This document shows, piece by piece, positions 30,599 through 37,532 of a stretch of 64,000 bases of DNA. The translations under genes and the position numbers were made by a program. Positions within the stretch are counted from its first letter, which is position 1; each line of letters begins with the position of its first letter. Origin of the DNA: Tepidimonas taiwanensis (GTDB taxonomy: Bacteria > Pseudomonadota > Gammaproteobacteria > Burkholderiales > Burkholderiaceae_C); contig NZ_CP083911.1 in NCBI RefSeq assembly GCF_020162115.1, positions 1-64,000 of the forward strand, given 5' to 3'. A model generated the notes under the pieces. That model saw only the letters and a program-made list of their open reading frames with translations, was not told the DNA's origin and made no database searches.

Positions 30599-31569
30599 CC
30601 GACGCATCGCCGCCTTCCAGCACGGTCCCCGTGCCGATCGCCCGCTACCGATTCACGGTAACCGTCAGCGACGACCTGCTCTTGCCGGAATACGCTGGCA
30701 GCCTCCTGCGGGGCATCTTCGGTGCGGCGCTGCGCCGCTTGTGCTGCATGACCGGTATGCCGCAGTGCCCGCCGTGTCCGCTGTACCAAACCTGCCCCTA
30801 TCCCGCGATCTTCGAGGCGCCTCCGCGGGCCACGTCACTGCCGCAGCATTTCAACCAGGTGGCCAACCCCTACGTGATCGAGCCTCCGGCCCCCGGCAGA
30901 CGGCGACTACAGCGTGGTGAAACCCTGGCGTTTCACATGGTGCTCGTCGGGGCCGACACCCTGCGCAACCTTCCCCTTATCATCCATGCTTGGCAGCGCG
31001 CGCTCGCACATGGCTTGGGCCCGCGCCGGATCCCCGCGGCGCTACAGACCGTCCACTGGTCCGGGGAACGCGAGTCCGTCAGCGTCTGGTCGGCCGGTCA
31101 AGCGCGGGTCACGGAACACGACGCCGGGCTGTATGTTCCGGCTTATCCACCCGCGGAAACGGGTGAGGTATGCCTGGACATCGAAACACCGATGCGCCTG
31201 CAGCACAACGGCAAACCCCTGCCCGCAGCGGCGCTCAGCCCGCGTGCGTTGCTGCTGACTGCCGCGCGCCGTATCACCTTGTTGCAGGATCTCTACCTTG
31301 GCAGCAAAATCGAGGGACTTCCGCCTGTTGGCCAACTACTGCAAGCCATTCCGGCAATTACGGACGACCGCAGTCAGCTGCAGTGGCGCGACTGGACCCG
31401 TTACTCCTCGCGCCAGAAGCAAGAAATGACACTCGGCGGCGTCGTTGGCCGGTGGCGCTTGAGTGGCAACGTTGCCGTCATGTGGCCGTGGTTGTGGCTG
31501 TGCCAGTGGCTACACATCGGCAAGAACGCCACGATGGGAATGGGGGGGTACCGGTTGATATCATTATGA
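30595..31569 (+). CDS. cas6: CRISPR precursor-RNA endoribonuclease Cas6
   Basis: Cas6 cuts the repeat RNA to make crRNAs with an 8-nt 5' tag. The 324 aa protein belongs to the group with a cysteine-rich insert (CCMTGMPQCPPCPLYQTCPY, residues 43-62) in the N-terminal RAMP fold. The C-terminal glycine-rich loop is GKNATMGMGGYRL. It is the last gene before the array. The repeat ends ATTGAGAC, the expected 8-nt tag. Confidence 0.92.
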   Translation: MTDASPPSSTVPVPIARYRFTVTVSDDLLLPEYAGSLLRGIFGAALRRLCCMTGMPQCPPCPLYQTCPYPAIFEAPPRATSLPQHFNQVANPYVIEPPAPGRRRLQRGETLAFHMVLVGADTLRNLPLIIHAWQRALAHGLGPRRIPAALQTVHWSGERESVSVWSAGQARVTEHDAGLYVPAYPPAETGEVCLDIETPMRLQHNGKPLPAAALSPRALLLTAARRITLLQDLYLGSKIEGLPPVGQLLQAIPAITDDRSQLQWRDWTRYSSRQKQEMTLGGVVGRWRLSGNVAVMWPWLWLCQWLHIGKNATMGMGGYRLISL

Positions 31570-31659
31570 TCACTTTTCAGAAAGCCCTGGCGCGCCACAG
31601 AAAAATTCGCAAGCGTGTTGCCAAGACGTTGAATGTTAACGTATATTCGACGGTCTGCA
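31570..31659 (+). promoter_or_regulatory. CRISPR leader
   Basis: A short AT-richer gap of 90 bp between cas6 and the first repeat. Repeat orientation (tag ATTGAGAC at the 3' end) and repeat decay at the far end both place the leader here. An AACGTATATTCG stretch at about 31638-31650 could contain a -10, but cas6 read-through could also transcribe the array. Confidence 0.6.
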
Positions 31660-32894
31660 GTTAGACCGAAGCCCTGAAATCAAAGGGATTGAGACGCCTA
31701 TGTCGGCAGCTACCACATACAGACCTGTCGGTTAGACCGAAGCCCTGAAATCAAAGGGATTGAGACACGAGCAAAGGTATCGTTTGTTTATAAAGACGTG
31801 GTTAGACCGAAGCCCTGAAATCAAAGGGATTGAGACCCTGAGAGTATGCGCGATATACCGCGAGCGGACCGTTAGACCGAAGCCCTGAAATCAAAGGGAT
31901 TGAGACTCATGCTCCAAAGTATACTTGGTCTATTGATGATGTTAGACCGAAGCCCTGAAATCAAAGGGATTGAGACCCCAATCACCGGAACATCCACCTC
32001 TTTCAGATCGTTAGACCGAAGCCCTGAAATCAAAGGGATTGAGACGTCCTGGATATAGGCCAGCGCTTTATACCAGTCAGTTAGACCGAAGCCCTGAAAT
32101 CAAAGGGATTGAGACTTTTCCCCGGCTACTGTTATCTCTTTAAAATACGGTTAGACCGAAGCCCTGAAATCAAAGGGATTGAGACCTATATCGTTAATAT
32201 CTTTTAATGATACCAAATTTGTTAGACCGAAGCCCTGAAATCAAAGGGATTGAGACAGGAAGATCTGTTCTTTGTTTTCTAAGAGTATATTGTTAGACCG
32301 AAGCCCTGAAATCAAAGGGATTGAGACGCGTTGAGCGGCATGACGTTGGCAGCGGACATTTGTTAGACCGAAGCCCTGAAATCAAAGGGATTGAGACCCA
32401 TGTCTTTGCTCCTATTGAACCGTTGTTAACTGTTAGACCGAAGCCCTGAAATCAAAGGGATTGAGACTCGCCGTCATTGCTCGTCCTCGACGTCGTCAGA
32501 AGTTAGACCGAAGCCCTGAAATCAAAGGGATTGAGACCGTCCGGGCGAACCGCCATTCGCCCTCGTAATTGTTAGACCGAAGCCCTGAAATCAAAGGGAT
32601 TGAGACCGGTCGATGTTGCCGATTGCAAATTCATGGAGTGTTAGACCGAAGCCCTGAAATCAAAGGGATTGAGACCCAGTACACACGATCTCCCACCACG
32701 ATCCATTGCACGTTAGACCGAAGCCCTGAAATCAAAGGGATTGAGACATCGCCGAAGCCGCTTAGACGACGCGGCTCGGCCAGTTAGACCGAAGCCCTGA
32801 AATTAAAGGGATTGAGACTGGTCCACTTCGTCGCGCCCGTCCCGTCGGATTCATAGGTTAGACCGAAGCCTTGAAATCAAAGGGGTTGAGGCGA

Positions 32895-32927
32895 GGGGAC
32901 AATGTGACACAATGTCACAATGTCCCC
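32895..32927. repeat. Palindromic interval 1 (between repeats 18 and 19)
   Basis: A 33-nt near-palindrome. Left arm GGGGACAATGTGACA pairs with right arm TGTCACAATGTCCCC around the 3-nt centre CAA, with one A-A mismatch. It fills almost the whole spacer-sized interval. Confidence 0.9.
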
Positions 32928-32965
32928 TTTAGACCGAAGTCCTGAAATCAAAGGGGTTGAGGCGA

Positions 32966-32996
32966 TGGACATTGTGACATCGTGTCACAATGTCCA
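32966..32996. repeat. Palindromic interval 2 (between repeats 19 and 20)
   Basis: A perfect palindrome. The arm TGGACATTGTGACA is followed by TCG and its exact 14-nt complement TGTCACAATGTCCA. It is clearly related to interval 1, with compensatory changes at the outer base pairs (GGGG/CCCC versus TGG/CCA). Confidence 0.95.
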
Positions 32997-33036
32997 CGGT
33001 TAGGCCGATGCCCTGAAATCGAAGAGATTGAGACAA

Positions 33037-33069
33037 TGGAACAATGTGACGCGATGCCGCGTTGTTCTG
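33037..33069. repeat. Palindromic interval 3 (between repeats 20 and 21)
   Basis: A decayed version of the same palindrome. TGGAACAATGTGAC faces GCCGCGTTGTTCTG. Most mismatches are G-T pairs that would still pair as G-U in RNA. Decay parallels that of the flanking repeats. Confidence 0.65.
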
Positions 33070-33274
33070 GTTTGGTCGATGTCCTGACATCAAAAGGATT
33101 GGTCGGTGCTGATATGGGGTCGGCGGCGATGGGTTTGGCGGCGACGTTGCCGGGTCGCGCAGGCTGTACGGGTACGAGTTCTGTTGGCCGAAGTGGCAAC
33201 GTTGTCGTTTGGGTGTCGCGGTCCGGGTGGCGGTATATTGGTTGCGTCAGTCGATGTTCTGCGGTGAGTTCACC

Positions 33275-33556
33275 ATGACGCAGCGGTCTCTCTATCTGTT
33301 CTGTTACGACGTTTCGTGCTCGCGTCGGCGGCGGCGGGTGCAGCGCTTGTTGGCGACGTATCGGGTCGAGGGGCAGAAGTCGGTGTTTGAGTGTCTGATG
33401 ACGTTGGCCGAGGTGGCCGACGCCGTTGAGCAGTTGCGTCGGTTGATTGATCCGCAGACGGATCGGGTGCATGTGATTGCGCTCGATCCGCGCCTGCCGC
33501 GCGAGGGGTTGGGTCGCGGGCAGCCGTGGCAGGGTGGGCCCCACGTGGTGGCGTAG
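33275..33556 (+). CDS. cas2: CRISPR adaptation protein Cas2 (first copy)
   Basis: A 93 aa Cas2 of ferredoxin-like fold. It opens MTQRSLYLFCYDVSCSRR, where YDVS matches the conserved beta-1 Asp region, and continues with QKSVFECLMT. It bridges Cas1 dimers in the spacer-integration complex. The start at 33275 is preferred; upstream in-frame codons read through the decaying array end. cas1 starts 12 bp later. Confidence 0.9.
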   Translation: MTQRSLYLFCYDVSCSRRRRRVQRLLATYRVEGQKSVFECLMTLAEVADAVEQLRRLIDPQTDRVHVIALDPRLPREGLGRGQPWQGGPHVVA

Positions 33557-33568
33557 TGGAGGTGTGCG

Positions 33569-34534
33569 ATGACGACGCTGTATGTGGACCGCAAGGGCGT
33601 GCATCTGCGTGTGGACGGTGGGACTCTGGTTTTTCAAGAGGGAGGGGCGCGTGTTGCATGCGTGCCGCTCGGGCCGCTGGAGCGGGTGATCCTCCGCGGG
33701 GACGTCACGCTGCAGGCCAGCGTGCTGGGCAAGCTGGGGGAGTCGGGCGTCGGCGTGGTGGTGCTCAGCGGGCGCAAGGCGGAGCCGTCGCTGTTGATGG
33801 GGCGGCCACATAATGATGCGCGTCGGCGCTTGGCCCAGTGGCAGCGCGCGCAGGATGCGGGGTTTCGCTTGACGGTGGCGCGGGAGCTGGTGGCGCGTAA
33901 GGCGGCGGCGCAGCAGCGCTTTTTGCTGGAGTGGGCAGAGCGCGATTTGATGCACCGATATGAGTTGCGCACGGCGGCCAAGCGGGTGGCTGCGGCGGTG
34001 GAGGGGGTGGCGTCGGCGCCGACGGTGGGTTCATTGCGGGGGTTGGAGGGGGCCGCGGCGCAGGCGTATTTCAACGGTTTGCAGGTGCTGTTCGCCCCGT
34101 CGCTGCATTTCTCGGGGCGTAACCGACGGCCGCCGCGTGACCCGGTCAATGCGGTGCTGTCGCTGGGCTACACTTTGTTGCATGCCGAGGCGGTGCTGCA
34201 GACGTACGCGTCAGGGCTGGATCCGTACGTGGGTTTTTTCCACGAACTGGATTTCGGGCGCGAGTCGCTGGCGTGTGATCTGGTGGAGCCGCACCGCGTG
34301 GGGGTGGATCGGTTGGTGGTGCGCCTGTTTCGTGAGCGTACGTTGGAGCCAGCCCACTTCAGCACGGTGCAGGGGGCGTGTTTGTTGGGCAAGGCGGGGC
34401 GCGAGCGCTTTTACCGCGCCTGGGAGTCGGCGGTTGAGGGGTTGCGCCAGGCGTTGCAGGTGTCGTGTGCGGCGCTGGTCAAGGCGATCGTGGCGGATGT
34501 TGAGCCGCCAGAGCAACCGGTGGCGGGTTCGTGA
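33569..34534 (+). CDS. cas1: CRISPR integrase Cas1
   Basis: This metal-dependent integrase inserts new spacers. The 321 aa protein has the N-terminal beta domain (TLYVDRKGVHLRVDGGTLVF) and the catalytic residues Glu in GLEGAAAQAYF (near 158), His in LLHAEAVLQT (near 207) and the acidic CDLVEPHR (near 241). Nothing suggests inactivation. Confidence 0.96.
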   Translation: MTTLYVDRKGVHLRVDGGTLVFQEGGARVACVPLGPLERVILRGDVTLQASVLGKLGESGVGVVVLSGRKAEPSLLMGRPHNDARRRLAQWQRAQDAGFRLTVARELVARKAAAQQRFLLEWAERDLMHRYELRTAAKRVAAAVEGVASAPTVGSLRGLEGAAAQAYFNGLQVLFAPSLHFSGRNRRPPRDPVNAVLSLGYTLLHAEAVLQTYASGLDPYVGFFHELDFGRESLACDLVEPHRVGVDRLVVRLFRERTLEPAHFSTVQGACLLGKAGRERFYRAWESAVEGLRQALQVSCAALVKAIVADVEPPEQPVAGS

Positions 34535-34887
34535 TGCAACCGCGGGCGTGGCTGATTGCGTACGATATCCGCGACCCGCGCCGGCTGGTGCGGGTGCACC
34601 GGCGTATGTTGCGTTACGCGACGCCGATTGAGTACAGCGTTTTCTGGATGCACGGCACGCCGGCGCAGCGGGTCGAGTGTCTGGCGGATGTCGGGGTGCT
34701 GCTGAAGAAGGGGGAGGACGATTTGCGGGTGTACGCGATTCCGGCACGGGGGCTGCGGTTGCGTTTGGGTGCGCCGGTGTTGCCGCAGGGGATTCAGTGG
34801 TCGGCCCTGCCCGCCGCATTTTTGTGGGACGGGCTGGCGCACGAGGCGGTAGGGGCCGCGTCGGCGCGGGGATGGGCTGATCGCTGA
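34534..34887 (+). CDS. cas2: Second Cas2-family protein
   Basis: A 117 aa Cas2-like protein, not closely similar to the copy before cas1. It opens MQPRAWLIAYDIRDPRRLVR and continues TPIEYSVFWM and DDLRVYAIPA, the Cas2 pattern. A longer C-terminal tail holds GIQWSALPAAFLWDG. The ATG overlaps the cas1 stop by 1 bp; a GTG at 34531 is the alternative. It may replace or partner the first Cas2. Confidence 0.85.
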   Translation: MQPRAWLIAYDIRDPRRLVRVHRRMLRYATPIEYSVFWMHGTPAQRVECLADVGVLLKKGEDDLRVYAIPARGLRLRLGAPVLPQGIQWSALPAAFLWDGLAHEAVGAASARGWADR

Positions 34888-34909
34888 GACCAGGGCAGAG
34901 GAGGTATCG

Positions 34910-35218
34910 ATGGCGAGGACACCCGCGGTGTGGCTGGTGACGCGCCACGCGGGGGCGCGCGAGTTCGCGCGTCGGCAGGGGGTGCGCTGGCATCACGAGC
35001 TGCCGCACGCGCAGGTGTTGCCGGTTGCGCCAGGTGACAAGGTGTATGGCACTTTGCCGTACTGGTTGGCGGCGCAGGTGTGCGCGGTTGGTGCGGAGTT
35101 CTGGTGTTTGGAGTGGACGGCATCGCCGCAGCACCGTGGTGTGGAGTTGTCGGCCGATGAGCTGGAAGCCGCCGGTGCCCGCTTCGTCCGTTATGAGGTC
35201 AGGCGGGTGGAGGCGTAA
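34910..35218 (+). CDS. csx16: Csx16, predicted cyclic-oligoadenylate ring nuclease
   Basis: A 102 aa protein with the Csx16 pattern WLVTRHAGAREFARRQG, then GDKVYGTLPYWLAAQVCAVG, and ELSADELEAAGARFVRYEV. Csx16 proteins are small CARF-related proteins linked with type III systems and viewed as ring nucleases that degrade cyclic oligoadenylate. Here it directly precedes the CARF effector genes, which fits an off-switch role. Ligand specificity cannot be read from sequence. Confidence 0.85.
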   Translation: MARTPAVWLVTRHAGAREFARRQGVRWHHELPHAQVLPVAPGDKVYGTLPYWLAAQVCAVGAEFWCLEWTASPQHRGVELSADELEAAGARFVRYEVRRVEA

Positions 35219-35220
35219 CG

Positions 35221-36393
35221 ATGGCACAGCAGACACTGGGGGAGCCGAGGGCCCATACGCATGTGTGCCTGGTGTCGGCACAGGCCACGCCGAACCTGCT
35301 GCCGCTGCTGGACACGGCAACAGCCCCCAAGCGCGTGGTCATGTTGGTCAGCGAGGACATGCAGCAGCGCGCGCAGTGGCTGGCCGATGTGATCCGGCCG
35401 CGCGGTATCGCGGTCGAAACGCTGTCGATCCCCGATGCGTGGGATATGCATGGCATCTCCGACCTGTTGTTGGGGTGGTTGGACAAGCAGCCCGACGGTG
35501 GGCGTGGGGTGGCATTGAACGTGACAGGGGGAACCAAGCCGATGGCGATGGCCGCGCAGCAGGCGTTTGCGCTGGCCGAACTGCCGGTGTTTTATGTGCA
35601 TCACGAGCGTGATGAGTTGCTCTGGCTGACGCCGCGGCAGCCGCCGACGCCGCTGAACGGGCGGATGCGGCTGGAGGGGTTCCTCCACGCCCATGGCTGG
35701 GCGGTACTGGAGCGGCCGAGTCCGAGGCGGCTGCCCGCCGCGCTGCGCGCGTTGACGCAGGAGCTGGTGGCGCAGGCGTCGGCGCTGGAGCAGGGGTTGG
35801 GGCGGCTCAATTGGTACGCCCATCAGTGCGAGGCGGCGCAGGATCTGGTGGTGGAGGTGGACGGTCGCGACTTGGCGCATCCCGGTTTTGCCGCCTTGTT
35901 GGACAAGTTCGCCACGGCCGGGGCTTTGACGTTCGATGGCCGGCGGGTGCGCTTCGCGGACGAGGAGGCACGGTTTTTTTGTAACGGCGGGTGGCTGGAG
36001 GAGCACGTCGCTGCGGTGGCAGAAGAGGTGCGGGCGGCTGCGCGGATACAGGATCTGGCCGTCAACCTGAAGGTGCGCACGCTGGACAATCACTTGCGGG
36101 GCGACGCGGGCAGCAACGAGTTGGATGTGGCGTTTTTGGCACGGCATCGGCTGCACATCGTGGAATGCAAGACGCGCAGTTTCCGCGAGCGGCATAGCGC
36201 CGCTGAAGCGGTTTACAAGCTGGATTCGCTCACCGCCTTGGGTGGGTTGAACACGCGCGGGATGTTGGTGAGTTACCGGCGCTTGTCCGATGGTGACCGT
36301 CAGCGTGCGGCGGATCTGAAAATCCGCACGGTGGTGGGGGGTGCAATCGCCAATCTGCGCAATGAGCTGTTGCGCTGGATTGGAACGCGGTGA
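35221..36393 (+). CDS. can2: Can2/Card1-type CARF nuclease
   Basis: A 390 aa protein with an N-terminal CARF domain (ligand-loop motif NVTGGTKPMAMAAQQAF near residues 100-116) and a C-terminal PD-(D/E)XK nuclease domain (NELDVAFLARHRLHIVECKT near residues 300-319, with the expected Asp and Glu-x-Lys). Card1/Can2 proteins become non-specific nucleases on binding cA4. It starts 2 bp after csx16 and overlaps the next gene by 4 bp. Active-site residues look complete. Confidence 0.9.
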   Translation: MAQQTLGEPRAHTHVCLVSAQATPNLLPLLDTATAPKRVVMLVSEDMQQRAQWLADVIRPRGIAVETLSIPDAWDMHGISDLLLGWLDKQPDGGRGVALNVTGGTKPMAMAAQQAFALAELPVFYVHHERDELLWLTPRQPPTPLNGRMRLEGFLHAHGWAVLERPSPRRLPAALRALTQELVAQASALEQGLGRLNWYAHQCEAAQDLVVEVDGRDLAHPGFAALLDKFATAGALTFDGRRVRFADEEARFFCNGGWLEEHVAAVAEEVRAAARIQDLAVNLKVRTLDNHLRGDAGSNELDVAFLARHRLHIVECKTRSFRERHSAAEAVYKLDSLTALGGLNTRGMLVSYRRLSDGDRQRAADLKIRTVVGGAIANLRNELLRWIGTR

Positions 36394-36398
36394 GCGCC

Positions 36399-37532
36399 AT
36401 GCAGCCCCACGAGTATCCACGGCGGATTTTGGCGATGGCGGTGGGGCTGACGCCCCAGGTGGTGACGGAAACGGTCTATGCCCTCGCGCTGGCGCGTAAG
36501 CCGGCATGGGTGCCGACGCACATCAAGCTGCTGACGACCGCCGAAGGCGCCCTGCGTGCCCGGCTGACACTGCTGGACGCCGAGAGTGGGCAGTTTCGGC
36601 GGATGTGCGAGGAGTACGGATTGCAGGGGCGCATCCGCTTCAGTGAAGACGACAATACCGTGATCACCGATGGGGAGGGGCGTGCGGTGCAGGATATCCG
36701 CACGCCAAGCGAGAACGCACTGGCGGCGGATGCGATCACGGGGTTTGTGCGGAATCTGTGCGCCGATGAGCAGGCCGCGGTGCACGTGTCGATAGCTGGC
36801 GGGCGCAAGACGATGGGGTACTACATGGGCTACGCGCTGTCGTTGTTCGGCCGCGAGCAGGATCGGCTGTCGCATGTGTTGGTGAACGAGCCGTTCGAGG
36901 CGCTGCCAGACTTTTTCTATCCGCCGGCCAAGCCACGCGTGTTGTTCGTGGGGGCGAGCGCGCGGCCGGCGACCACGGCTGACGCGCGTATCGAGCTGGC
37001 GGAGATTCCGTTCGTCCGTCTGCGCTATGGGGTGCCGGGGGGATGGCCAAGCGGGGAGATCTCGTTTCGGGAGGCGGTGCAGCGGGCCGCAGCGCACATG
37101 GCACCGGCGCGTTTGTGTTTTGTGCCGGCACAACGAACGGTGATTGCGGCAGGGGTTGCGGTTCGCTTGCCGCCGCTGCTGTGGGCGTGGTATTGGACGC
37201 TGGCGAGAGCGTGTGTACTGCGATCGGGAGTGGACGGCATGGTGCGGCCTGACGAGTTGGATGTGTCGGCGCTCCTGGGGGCGTACCGGCGTGTGAGCGG
37301 TCCCGGCAGCGACGCGCCCGAGCGGCTGAACCGCTTGTTGGTGCGCGATGGTGGGATCGGCGAGGCGTTTTTCCGGGAGAAGAATGCCAAGGTGAACCGG
37401 TTGCTGGAACGGCACTTGGGCGTGGCGGCCGCGCAGCCGTATTGCATTCGCTCGACCGGAAAGCGGCCGTACACCCGCTGCGGGTTGACGTTGGCGCCGA
37501 TGTGTGTGGAGCTCGAAGATGCAGCGCGCTGA
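36399..37532 (+). CDS. NE0113-family CARF protein (TIGR02584 type)
   Basis: A 377 aa protein that opens RRILAMAVGLTPQVVTETVY and carries the CARF ligand motif SIAGGRKTMGYYMGYAL near residue 130. This matches the NE0113 family, which annotation pipelines label a CRISPR-associated ring nuclease or Csm6-like protein. I see no clear HEPN RxxxxH motif in the C-terminal half, so it may be a ring nuclease or sensor rather than an RNase (inference). A GTG at 36390 overlapping the can2 stop is an alternative start. It overlaps the next gene by 14 bp. Confidence 0.8.
   Translation: MQPHEYPRRILAMAVGLTPQVVTETVYALALARKPAWVPTHIKLLTTAEGALRARLTLLDAESGQFRRMCEEYGLQGRIRFSEDDNTVITDGEGRAVQDIRTPSENALAADAITGFVRNLCADEQAAVHVSIAGGRKTMGYYMGYALSLFGREQDRLSHVLVNEPFEALPDFFYPPAKPRVLFVGASARPATTADARIELAEIPFVRLRYGVPGGWPSGEISFREAVQRAAAHMAPARLCFVPAQRTVIAAGVAVRLPPLLWAWYWTLARACVLRSGVDGMVRPDELDVSALLGAYRRVSGPGSDAPERLNRLLVRDGGIGEAFFREKNAKVNRLLERHLGVAAAQPYCIRSTGKRPYTRCGLTLAPMCVELEDAAR

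Larger units (their letters stand above)
31660..33105 (+). CRISPR. CRISPR array, 21 repeat units
   Basis: Repeats are 36 bp, beginning GTTAGACCGAAGCCCTGAAA and ending AAAGGGATTGAGAC, with a short CCCT/AGGG hairpin. Repeats start at 31660, 31731, 31801, 31871, 31941, 32010, 32080, 32150, 32221, 32292, 32362, 32432, 32502, 32571, 32640, 32712, 32783, 32857, 32928, 32999 and 33070. The first 16 look identical, the 17th has one change, and 18-21 decay progressively. The 17 ordinary spacers are 33-38 nt. The last three intervals are palindromes (listed separately). The array is transcribed on the plus strand. Confidence 0.97.

Noticed and set aside
32569..32787. Open frame through the CRISPR array
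   Set aside because: It is translated repeat sequence (LDRSPEIKGIET repeated); repeats stay open by periodicity, not coding.
32895..32996. Palindromes as CRP sites (TGTGA-N-TCACA)
   Set aside because: Half sites match but the spacing is 7, not the 6 of CRP consensus, and the conserved palindrome extends well beyond a CRP site.
32982..33278. Open frame across the decayed array end into cas2
   Set aside because: Begins inside degenerate repeats and palindromes; no domain and overlaps the cas2 start.
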